Source of the DNA: Acidimicrobiia bacterium
GTDB taxonomy: Bacteria > Actinomycetota > Acidimicrobiia > IMCC26256 > JACDBD01
Length of the DNA stretch: 6,054 nt
NCBI GenBank assembly: GCA_031177445.1
Contig: JAPSGP010000198.1
Span: 1 to 6,054, forward strand
Reading direction: 5' to 3'
The notes beneath the pieces were generated by a model. It had not been told where the DNA came from. It was given only the letters and a program-made list of their open reading frames with translations, and made no database searches. Every line of letters begins with the position of its first letter. Within the stretch, counting starts at the first letter, position 1. Below, one piece after another: positions 1 to 5,906 of this stretch. The position numbers and the translations under genes were made by a program.

Positions 1-1680
1 GAGGGACGCGGGGTCGACCTCACGCGGGCCGCGCTTGGACGAAGCGGCGGCGCTGGCATGGAGGTCGTGGCGGACGAGGCGGCGCGCACGATCCTCGAAC
101 GTGCGGTCGCGTGGATCGGCGACGATCCGCCGGCGCTGCGAGCTCGCCTCCTGGCGCGGCTGTCGATCGTGTGTGCGCCGACCGTTGGCGCCGCCGATCG
201 AGAGGGACGGCTCGACGAGGCACGCTCGTTGGCTGCGTCCTGCGGTGACCCGCTCGCGCTCGCTGACGTGGCCGTTGCCCGCTGTCACCTGCACGCGGGG
301 CCCGAGGCGGTCGGCCTGCGGCTCGGCGAAGCGGCCACGGTGGTGAGCGAGGCGGCGGCCGTAGGGCAGGTTCGCCTCGAGCTGCTGGGTCGCCGGCTCC
401 GGGTCGAGGCGCTGCTGGAAGCGGGCCGGCTTGTCGACGCGCGCGGCGAGGTCGCCGCGTACGAGGCGAGGGCCCGGTTGGTCCGTGACCCGCGCTACGA
501 CCACTTCGCCCCGTTGTGGCGAGCCGCGCTGGCGACGGCCTCCGGTGACGAGGCCGGCTATCGGCGCGAACGCGAGGTGCTGCATGACTTCCTCACCAAC
601 CTCCCCGAGGACAGCGACGGTCGCGTCCTGGCCGCGGTGCAGGAGCTGTTCCACTGCATAGACAGGACCCACGACCCCGTCCGCGCCCGAGCGGTTTTCG
701 AGTCCCTCGCCGGGTCGGTGCGCTCCGGGTTGCCACCGCAGGTCGCGGTCACCGACGCGCTGGTCCGCGCCCTCGAGGGTCACACCGACGGCGCCCGCGC
801 CGAGCTGGAGGAGTGGGCGGCGGAGATCCGGGCCATGCCCGAGGACGCCGAGTGGCTGCCAGCGGTGGTGCAGCTGGCCGATACGGCGACCGTGATGGGC
901 GAGCACGCACTGATGGACTGGGCCCGCGAGCGCCTCGAACCGCACGCGATGGTGTGGGCGGTCGAGGGCATCGGTGCCGCCATCCGCGGTCCCGCGGCTC
1001 GCGCCCTCGCGGCGCTGGCGAACTCAGCGGGCGACGATGCCGGGTCGGCGCGGTGGTCGGCGCTGGGCGAACAACTGGCCGCGGAGGCAGGCGCGTCGGC
1101 GTGGACAACCGGCGGCGCGACGGGTCATCACGCCGCCAGGCTCGTCAAGGAAGGTGATGTGTGGGTCGTCGACTTCGACGGCGTGTCCGCTCGGGTGCGG
1201 GACAGCAAGGGCATGCGCGACATCGCCGAGCTGGTCACGCAGCCCGGTCGGGCGGTGGCCGCGCTGGACCTCGTCACCGCAGGCTCCCCGACCGTGGCCC
1301 AGCCGGGCAGCGGCCCGACGCTCGACGCGACGGCCCGCGCGCAGTACCGGCGCCGGCTGGCGGAGCTCGAGAAAGCGCTCGACGACGCTGACCGTGACGG
1401 CGCGGTCGCGAGGTCTGCGGAGCTTGCCGCCGAGCGGGACATGCTGGCGGCGGAGCTCGCCGGCGCGTACGGCCTCGGCGGTCGGGCCCGGCAGGCGGGG
1501 TCGAGCGGCGAGCGGGCCCGCACCGCGGTGACGACCCGCGTGAAGGACGCCCTCCGGCGCCTCGATGCGGTCCATCCGGAAGCGGCCCGTCACCTCCGCC
1601 GGGCGATCAGGACCGGCACGTTCTGCGTCTATGACCCCGACCCGGCGCTCGTCTGGCAGGTCCGAGTCACCACCTCCTGA
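1..1680 (+). CDS. C-terminal part of a large AAA/LuxR-type ATPase regulator (5' end outside the window)
   Basis: The frame is open from base 1. No ribosome binding site precedes the ATG at 58, so the gene very probably begins upstream and 559 residues are visible. Residues 20 to about 370 are Ala/Leu/Arg-rich helices resembling the TPR-like region that follows the ATPase domain in large actinobacterial regulators (for example the stretch reading LRARLLARLSIV). From about residue 385 comes the conserved C-terminal module. It has a strand pair (VWVVDFDG), the DSKGMRDIAEL signature near residues 401-411 followed by QPGRAV and ALDLV, a charged helical pair (YRRRLAELEKALDDADRDG), then ERARTAVTTRVKDALRRL (504-521) and RTGTFCVYDPDP close to the end. 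Family members normally carry a P-loop ATPase, and sometimes a cyclase or winged-helix domain, at the N-terminus. None of these is visible here, so the sensed signal and target are unknown. Inference: it may control the downstream cupin operon. Confidence 0.8.
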   Translation, partial: EGRGVDLTRAALGRSGGAGMEVVADEAARTILERAVAWIGDDPPALRARLLARLSIVCAPTVGAADREGRLDEARSLAASCGDPLALADVAVARCHLHAGPEAVGLRLGEAATVVSEAAAVGQVRLELLGRRLRVEALLEAGRLVDARGEVAAYEARARLVRDPRYDHFAPLWRAALATASGDEAGYRREREVLHDFLTNLPEDSDGRVLAAVQELFHCIDRTHDPVRARAVFESLAGSVRSGLPPQVAVTDALVRALEGHTDGARAELEEWAAEIRAMPEDAEWLPAVVQLADTATVMGEHALMDWARERLEPHAMVWAVEGIGAAIRGPAARALAALANSAGDDAGSARWSALGEQLAAEAGASAWTTGGATGHHAARLVKEGDVWVVDFDGVSARVRDSKGMRDIAELVTQPGRAVAALDLVTAGSPTVAQPGSGPTLDATARAQYRRRLAELEKALDDADRDGAVARSAELAAERDMLAAELAGAYGLGGRARQAGSSGERARTAVTTRVKDALRRLDAVHPEAARHLRRAIRTGTFCVYDPDPALVWQVRVTTS

Positions 1681-1683
1681 CAT

Positions 1684-1702
1684 CGTCAGCCCCAACCTGA
1701 CG
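1684..1702 (+). terminator. Stem-loop just after the regulator stop (possible weak terminator)
   Basis: CGTCAG and CTGACG form a perfect 6-bp stem around a 7-base loop, four bases after the TGA. A short T-containing stretch (CTTCGTGTT) follows, not a clean T-run. It could be a weak or Rho-assisted terminator, or part of the control region of the next gene together with the second inverted repeat. Confidence 0.35.
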
Positions 1703-1707
1703 CCTTC

Positions 1708-1726
1708 GTGTTGACCGCATCAACAC
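1708..1726. promoter_or_regulatory. 19-bp inverted repeat ahead of the cupin operon, candidate operator or RNA hairpin
   Basis: GTGTTGA, a 5-base spacer CCGCA, then TCAACAC: two perfect 7-bp half-sites with a total span of 19 bases. This is the size usual for sites bound by dimeric regulators. It lies directly in front of the GGGAGG ribosome binding site (1729-1734) of the first cupin, so it could instead fold in the mRNA and affect translation. The half-sites are AT-richer than their surroundings. No convincing -10 box accompanies the TTGACC inside it. The function is inferred. Confidence 0.45.
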
Positions 1727-1728
1727 AT

Positions 1729-1734
1729 GGGAGG
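1729..1734 (+). promoter_or_regulatory. Ribosome binding site of the small cupin gene
   Basis: GGGAGG lies five bases before the ATG at 1740 and fixes that start over the other upstream ATG in another frame at 1708-1728. Confidence 0.75.
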
Positions 1735-1739
1735 CAGAC

Positions 1740-2120
1740 ATGGCCAGGATCGCACCGCAGCAGGCGTCGCAGGTGGAGACGATGGACGGCTTCGAGGGCC
1801 GATACGAGGATCTCGACGGCTACACCGTCGGCTTTGAGACCTACTCGGCCGACGACGACCCGGCCCCGCTGTTCGCGGGACTTCTCGAGGACGCCTGCCA
1901 GTGTCCGCACTGGGGCGTCGTCCTCGAAGGCAAGCTCGTGTATCGCTACACCGACGGCACCGAGGACGTGATCGGCACCGGCGACGCCTACTACGCCCGG
2001 CCGGGCCACACCCCGCTGTTCTTCGCCGACACCCGCATCGTCGAGTTCAGCCCCACCGACGAGCTCAACCAGACGATGGAGGTCGTGCTCCGCAACCTCG
2101 CCGCCATGCAGGAGGCCTGA
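1740..2120 (+). CDS. Small single-domain cupin protein
   Basis: A 126-residue protein, a normal length for a one-domain cupin. The beta-barrel core runs from about residue 52 to 106. CQCPHWGVVLEGKLVYRY (53-70) corresponds to cupin motif 1, with H57 and E63 as possible metal ligands. GDAYYARPGHTPLFF (81-95) corresponds to motif 2, with the P-G-H turn and H90. Motif 1 keeps only one His instead of the usual HxH, and C53/C55 lie close by, so the metal site may be unusual or absent. The CQCPHWG signature recalls a widespread actinobacterial family of small cupins with no assigned reaction. The start is supported by GGGAGG five bases upstream. It is followed after two bases by the next gene, so the two are co-transcribed. 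Enzyme, binding protein or ligand sensor all remain possible. Confidence 0.85.
   Translation: MARIAPQQASQVETMDGFEGRYEDLDGYTVGFETYSADDDPAPLFAGLLEDACQCPHWGVVLEGKLVYRYTDGTEDVIGTGDAYYARPGHTPLFFADTRIVEFSPTDELNQTMEVVLRNLAAMQEA
2111..2115 (+). promoter_or_regulatory. Ribosome binding site that sets the GTG start at 2123
   Basis: GGAGG lies inside the last codons of the small cupin gene, seven bases before GTG 2123. It supports that start over a much earlier in-frame ATG at 1901, which would overlap most of the cupin and read an arginine-rich shadow sequence. Confidence 0.7.
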
Positions 2121-2122
2121 CG

Positions 2123-3031
2123 GTGACGACGGCATACCAAGACCGGACGGTCGTCGCTGTCACCGGGGCCGACGACGTCCTGACCGCGGCGCTCACCGCT
2201 GGGACGCCGTACGACGCGGCCCGGCGCCTCCGGGACCTGGCACCGCGACTCGACCTGAGCCACGCGCGCGACGCAACCGTCGGCGAAGGCCGCGCCGTCA
2301 TCATCGCCACCGAAGCGACGGGTGCGGCCCTGGCCCTGCGGTGGTTCGCACCCGGCACGCCCACCACGATCCACGACCACGGCTCCTGGGGTGCGGCGCT
2401 CCTCGTGGAGGGCCGCGACCGCTACGAACGGTTCGAGTCCACGGGCAGTGCCGCCGTGCTCGACGCGACCCTGTGGCTCGAGTCCGGCGACATCGTGTGG
2501 TGGCACGACCCACCCGGCGACGTGCACCTCCAGGAAGCCCTGGACGACGGTGCGCTCGAGCTCGTCCTGCTCGGATCAGCCCCGACGTCCAACGGCAGAA
2601 CCTTCACTGAGGCCGACGGTCTCGGCCCGGCGCGACCCCTCGTCGACGCCATTCGCCGCGCCTACCTCGACCGATCGTTCGCGTCCCTGCGCCCGCACTA
2701 CGACGACGAGGTCATCGCCGACGCCTGCGTCCCGTCGTGGCGGTTCCAAGTCCGGGGACGGGACGATCTCGAGCGGCTCCTCGACCGGGAAGAGTTCGGC
2801 CTCGACGAGCAGCGGCTGCACTCGCTGCGTGCCTTCCCCACGGTCGACGGCTGTGTCGTCGAGATCGAGGTGCGCTTCCGCCATGGGACCGAGACGAGGC
2901 TGTGGCGCGACCTGCATGTCCTGCGCTGCCGCGACGCCAAGGTCGTCGAGCACCTCGTGTACTGCACCGGTCACTGGGACGCCGCCACCATCGCCCGACA
3001 CGGCGTCGAGGCGAACCTCGTCCGGCCATGA
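2123..3031 (+). CDS. Cysteine-dioxygenase-like cupin fused to an NTF2/SnoaL-like domain
   Basis: A 302-residue protein starting at GTG, with GGAGG seven bases upstream. Residues about 30-160 form a cysteine-dioxygenase-type cupin. RWFAPGTPTTIHDHGSWGA holds H84 and H86, and GDVH provides H135, the expected third ligand of a mononuclear iron site. The position matching the Cys of the mammalian Cys-Tyr crosslink appears to be Ala91. Residues about 173-290 look like an NTF2/SnoaL fold: AIRRAYLDRSFASLRPHYDDE, then the GRDDLERLL helix, then strands ending in WRDLHVLRCRDAKVVEHLVYCTGHWDAATIARH. Known cupin dioxygenases of this class oxidise thiols with O2. The substrate here is unknown and need not be cysteine. 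The fused NTF2-like domain could bind a small ligand, act as a second catalytic cup, or mediate dimerisation. The stop overlaps the start of the kinase gene (ATGA), implying coupled translation. Confidence 0.85.
   Translation: MTTAYQDRTVVAVTGADDVLTAALTAGTPYDAARRLRDLAPRLDLSHARDATVGEGRAVIIATEATGAALALRWFAPGTPTTIHDHGSWGAALLVEGRDRYERFESTGSAAVLDATLWLESGDIVWWHDPPGDVHLQEALDDGALELVLLGSAPTSNGRTFTEADGLGPARPLVDAIRRAYLDRSFASLRPHYDDEVIADACVPSWRFQVRGRDDLERLLDREEFGLDEQRLHSLRAFPTVDGCVVEIEVRFRHGTETRLWRDLHVLRCRDAKVVEHLVYCTGHWDAATIARHGVEANLVRP
3007..3020 (+). promoter_or_regulatory. Small hairpin just before the kinase start
   Basis: CGAGG and CCTCG pair around a CGAA loop, seven bases before ATG 3028. The only purine-rich GAGG near this start lies within the stem, 16 bases away, so the kinase gene seems to lack a free ribosome binding site and probably relies on coupling through the ATGA overlap. 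The stem is short and lies in coding sequence, so chance is possible. Confidence 0.3.
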
Positions 3032-4020
3032 CCATCGCCGCCGACGTCATCGACCTCCTCACAAGAGTCACCGGCCGCACCCCGCTCGGTGACCACGACG
3101 GACGGTCCGGCGCGATTCTGGAACGGGGCCTGCTCGACGATCACCATCCCGTCGTCATCAAGACGGTCGTCCCCGAGCGCGACCTGACCTTCGCGCTCGG
3201 TAACGACCCGACCGGCCGGGAGCGCAGGCTGTGGGCCGATGGCGTGCTGGACGAGCTGCCAGCCGGCACCGGCCACGCGGTCATCGCCGCCGACTGGGTC
3301 GACGAGCGGCTGGTCACGGTGATGCGCGACCTCGGCGACTCGGTGCTCTCCTGGAACCGTGCCCTCAGCCCATCCGACCTGGATCGGTTGCTCGGCGCGC
3401 TCGCCGCCGTGCATCATCACTTCGCTGACCAGGCGCCGGGCGGCCTCTGCGACCTCCGCACCCGAGCGTCACTATTCGCACCCGATCGGCTACAGCCCCT
3501 CGCCGCCACCCACCAGCTCGCGCGAGCAGTCCTCGAGGGTTGGCAACACTTCGTCGACCTCGTACCGGCCGAGATCGCTGGCGCCGTGCTGTCGGCGCTG
3601 GAGAACCCAGACCCGCTCGCGGAGGTCCTCGGTTCCGGAACGACGACGATGTGCCACGGCGACGCCTGGCTCGTGAACATCGCCATCACGCCCGGCGACG
3701 TTGTCCTCCTCGACTGGAACCTGGCGACCCGAGGCCCCGCCTCGATCGATCTCATCGACTTCGCCGTCGGCTGCGCGTCACATATCGACCTACCCATCGA
3801 TGCCATCCTGGCGTCGGCCCGTGACGCCTGCCGCGACCTCGTCGACGACACCGTGTGGAACGCCACCATGTTCTGGGCACTCTGCGAACTCGGGTGGAAC
3901 AAGGCACTCGACGCAACGACCCACCCCGACGAGACACAACGGGCGCGGGCTCGACACGAGCTGACCTGGTGGACTGCGCAGGCATACCCCGCGCTGGACG
4001 CACATGCGACGCGGCGGTAG
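3028..4020 (+). CDS. APH/choline-kinase-like phosphotransferase
   Basis: A 330-residue protein with the protein-kinase-like fold of aminoglycoside phosphotransferases. VVIKTVV (42-48) supplies a candidate ATP-binding lysine, K45, and RERRLW (64-69) a candidate partner glutamate, E65. The catalytic loop is MCHGDAWLVNIAI (208-220), with D212 as catalytic base and N217 as metal ligand. LLDWNLATRGPASIDLIDF (227-245) is the metal-binding Asp segment, with D229. HxDxxxxN and the following D are all present, so the enzyme should be active as a small-molecule kinase. Members of this fold phosphorylate aminoglycosides, macrolides, choline, homoserine, methylthioribose and others. The sequence does not reveal which, and resistance should not be assumed. 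Its ATG overlaps the TGA of the dioxygenase-like gene, and being last of three tightly spaced genes argues for a shared pathway. Confidence 0.85.
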   Translation: MTIAADVIDLLTRVTGRTPLGDHDGRSGAILERGLLDDHHPVVIKTVVPERDLTFALGNDPTGRERRLWADGVLDELPAGTGHAVIAADWVDERLVTVMRDLGDSVLSWNRALSPSDLDRLLGALAAVHHHFADQAPGGLCDLRTRASLFAPDRLQPLAATHQLARAVLEGWQHFVDLVPAEIAGAVLSALENPDPLAEVLGSGTTTMCHGDAWLVNIAITPGDVVLLDWNLATRGPASIDLIDFAVGCASHIDLPIDAILASARDACRDLVDDTVWNATMFWALCELGWNKALDATTHPDETQRARARHELTWWTAQAYPALDAHATRR

Positions 4021-4021
4021 A

Positions 4022-4045
4022 GCGGCGGCCCCGCCATCTCGCCGC
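4022..4045 (+). terminator. GC-rich stem after the kinase gene (weak terminator candidate)
   Basis: GCGGCG (4022-4027) pairs with CGCCGC (4040-4045) directly after the TAG stop. A shorter GGCG/CGCC stem (4024-4027 with 4032-4035) is an alternative fold. No T-run follows, so it is only a candidate. In sequence this GC-rich, such stems arise easily by chance. Confidence 0.25.
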
Positions 4046-4171
4046 GACAGAACGAGTCAGACGGGAGTGGGTGCGCTCGCGGACCGTTCGGGCGCGCCAT
4101 ATCGCTGTGTGCCACGAACGAAGGGACGGTTGAGGTGGAGAGGATCGATCCTGGCGACGGCTCGGTTGGCC
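4046..4171 (+). other. Spacer without a recognisable gene
   Basis: I see no credible coding signal, tRNA or repeat here. A frame is open on the plus strand from an ATG at 4004, but its product is arginine-rich and unlike any family until the DUF4188 remnant begins. A 10-base palindrome GGATCGATCC lies at 4142-4151. The stretch may contain eroded 5' sequence of the DUF4188 gene or a promoter for the following pair, but no convincing -35/-10 boxes are visible. Confidence 0.4.
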
Positions 4172-4388
4172 CACTTGGAGGCTTCGCGCGGAGCGACACG
4201 GCTGGTGAGGGTCGGGAAGTCCACGCAGGCGAGGATCTGGCACGAGACCTATCTCGCGCGGTCCGGTGACTACGAGGCGATCTCCGGGAAGATGCCTCCA
4301 CAACGGCCTCGGCAAGGCCACCACAATGGTTCCTGTCGCGGAGTCGGTGAGCGCACGCAGCACACCAAGGAACGGAGGTAGGCGATGA
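4172..4388 (+). pseudogene. Remnant of a DUF4188 (monooxygenase-like) gene
   Basis: Three pieces in changing frames resemble the C-terminal half of DUF4188 proteins. HLEA (4172-4183) continues in another frame as FARSDT (4183-4200). The original frame then resumes with RVGKSTQARIWHETYL and SGDYEAISGKMPP (4208-4300), where IWHETY and the Y-E-x4-N/K-M-P pattern are family hallmarks. One extra base near 4301 shifts it again, and NGLGKATTMVPVAE continues from 4302 to a TGA at 4386-4388. The N-terminal half is missing, and the region between FARSDT and RVGKS looks too short, suggesting a deletion. In the restored frame the stop overlaps the oxidase ATG (ATGA), so the ancestral gene was probably coupled to it. 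No product is expected. The family assignment rests on remembered motifs. Confidence 0.65.
4374..4379 (+). promoter_or_regulatory. Ribosome binding site of the FAD-linked oxidase
   Basis: GGAGGT lies five bases before ATG 4385 and supports that start. Confidence 0.75.
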
Positions 4389-5713
4389 ACCTGATCACGC
4401 CCGACGACGCGCGCTACGACGAGGCGCGGACCGTGTTCAACTCGATGATCGACAAGCGGCCAGCGGGCGTCGCGCACTGCGCGACGCCCGCTGACGTGCG
4501 CGATGCGTTGCAGCTCGCCACGAGCCCGCGCTACGACGTCGCGGTGCGCGCCGGCGGGCACTCGGTCGCGGGGGTCTGCCTCAACGATGGTGGCCTCGTC
4601 ATCGACGTGCGACCAATGAAGGACATCCAGGTGGACGCCGACGCGCGTCAGGTGCGCGTGGGTGCCGGGCGTCACGTGGGGCGAGTTCGACCGGGCGACG
4701 CAGGAGCACGGCCTCGCCACGACCGGTGGACGTGTGTCGACGACCGGTGTCGCCGGTCTGACCCTCGGCGGCGGGTCGGGATGGACTGAGCGGGCGTGGG
4801 GCCTCAGCTGCGACAACCTCGTCTCGGTCGATCTCGTCACGGCCGATGGCCGCGACGTCACGGCGAGTGAGGACCAGAACCCCGCGCTCTTCTGGGCGTT
4901 GCACGGCGGAGGCGGCAACTTCGGTGTCGCCACCTCGTTCGTGTTCAAGTTGCACGAGCTGGGCCCGCTGGTGACCGCCGGCCTGATGCTGTGGCCCGGG
5001 GATGCCGCCGCCGACGTGGCGCGCCAGTTCCGCGATTTCGCCGCAAGTGCGCCCGACGAGCTGGGCACGGCCCTCGTGTTCCTGACCGGTCCACCGGAGG
5101 AGTTCGTGCCGGCCCACCTCCAGGGCACGACGGTGCTCGGCATCGCCGGCCTCTGGGTCGGTGACGTCGACGATGGTGCCGAGGCGATGCAGCCGCTCAA
5201 GGATCTCGCACCCGAGGTCGACCTCGTCGGCCCGATGCCGTATGCCGACTTCCAGTGCATGATCGACGACCCGCCCGGCATGCGGAACTACTGGTCGGCC
5301 GACTACCACGACAACTTCCCCGACGACGCGCTCGACGTCTTCGTCAAGTACGGCTTCTCCAAGCCGTCGCCGTTGTCGCAGCAGCTGCTGCTGCCGTGGG
5401 GCGGTGCCGTCACCCGCGTCGGTGAGGACGCGACACCGATGACGAAGCGCGCGACGACATGGATCACGCATCCCTTCGCTGTGTGGGAGGGCGCGGCCGC
5501 CGACGCCGAGAACATCGAGTGGGCGAAGTCGTTCCGACGCGCATCGCCCACTACGCGACCGGTGGCGTGTACCTCAACTTCATCGGCGACGAGGGCGAGG
5601 ATCGCGTGCGGGCCGCCTACGGCGAGGCGAAGTACGCGCGGCTCGCTGGCATCAAGGGCGAGTGGGATCCCACGAACGTGTTCCGGGGGAACCAGAACAT
5701 CAAGCCCGCGTGA
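4385..5713 (+). pseudogene. BBE-type FAD-linked oxidase with two compensating frameshifts
   Basis: With both indels corrected this is a 442-residue berberine-bridge-enzyme-like oxidase, close to family length. The N-terminal FAD-binding PCMH domain has VRAGGHSVAG (54-63), where H59 is the likely covalent flavin attachment. It continues through VTWGEFDRATQEHGLATTGG, LTLGGGSGW (near 125-133) and LHGGGGNFGVATSF. The C-terminal BBE domain has GGVYLNFIGDEGEDRVRAAYG and DPTNVFRGNQNIKP at the end. Reading starts in the frame of 4385. It must slip at the GGG run 4667-4669, where one extra base changes AG-VTW into AGRHVGR, and must slip back near 5535-5537, where one base is missing between WAKSF and TRIAHYATGG. 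Unaided translation stops at 4789 (134 residues, domain incomplete). Coding character is well kept between the lesions, so either they are recent or they are sequencing errors. If intact, the enzyme would oxidise an alcohol or similar group with O2 using flavin; the substrate is unknown. Confidence 0.85.
4461..4493. repeat. 33-bp perfect palindrome with 16-bp arms inside the oxidase 5' coding region
   Basis: The left arm CAGCGGGCGTCGCGCA (4461-4476), a single C (4477), and the exact reverse complement of the left arm (4478-4493). It starts 77 bases into the reading frame and encodes residues about 26-37 of the oxidase. As RNA or single-stranded DNA it would form a very stable hairpin, although a one-base loop would force a few central pairs open. 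No T-run follows. Confidence 0.9.
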
Positions 5714-5739
5714 CGCCCCGTCCTGCGCTGGTCAGGAGC

Positions 5740-5756
5740 GAACGCGACAATCGTTC
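5740..5756 (+). terminator. Weak stem-loop after the oxidase stop
   Basis: GAACG and CGTTC pair around a 7-base loop, 26 bases after the TGA, followed by TCGTGTC without a T-run. A second small stem, GGGGC/GCCCC around ATC, lies at 5812-5824. Either could help end transcription between these convergent genes, but both are short. Confidence 0.25.
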
Positions 5757-5906
5757 TCGTGTCTGCTGGAGAGTGGCTGGACTGTCCCCGAACGCGCGGA
5801 CATATCGACGTGGGGCATCGCCCCGAGGTGCCGTTATCTCGGGCTCGTAGTTGAACGTGCCGCCTGACCTGGGTGGTTGTGCTGCGGACATGTCGCTGGT
5901 GGAGGT
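5757..5906. other. Spacer between convergent broken genes
   Basis: No recognisable coding sequence on either strand. On the minus strand I looked for the missing C-terminal part of the alpha-hydroxy-acid oxidase (a DGG-x-RRGTD-type motif) and did not find it in any frame. A minus-strand frame across 5700-5891 shows no family resemblance. Confidence 0.4.

Noticed and set aside
1024..1695. Minus-strand open frame of 223 codons opposite the regulator end
   Set aside because: The plus strand has the conserved DSKGMRDIAEL and ERARTAVTTRV segments here; the antisense product has no recognisable domain.
1901..2122. Upstream extension of the dioxygenase-like gene to an earlier ATG
   Set aside because: It would overlap most of the small cupin gene, encodes Arg-rich shadow sequence, and lacks a ribosome binding site, whereas GTG 2123 has GGAGG seven bases before it.
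4004..4381. A 125-residue hypothetical protein as an intact gene
   Set aside because: Only its last third resembles a family (DUF4188), which then continues in another frame; it starts inside the kinase gene without a ribosome binding site.
4660..4680. Programmed ribosomal frameshift at the GGG run of the oxidase
   Set aside because: There is no recognisable slippery heptamer or stimulatory structure next to it, and a second opposite shift would be needed near 5535; indels are simpler.
3752..5281. Long minus-strand open frame of 509 codons
   Set aside because: It runs opposite the kinase end and the oxidase, is rich in Arg, Pro and Ser, shows no family motif, and is the usual antisense shadow of GC-rich coding sequence.
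4599..5471. Minus-strand open frame of 290 codons opposite the oxidase
   Set aside because: Low-complexity Arg/Val-rich shadow; the plus strand carries clear BBE-oxidase motifs throughout.
5459..5713. Separate small gene for the BBE domain
   Set aside because: Its N-terminal residues are a shadow of the oxidase frame; the recognisable part is just the oxidase C-terminus after the second indel.
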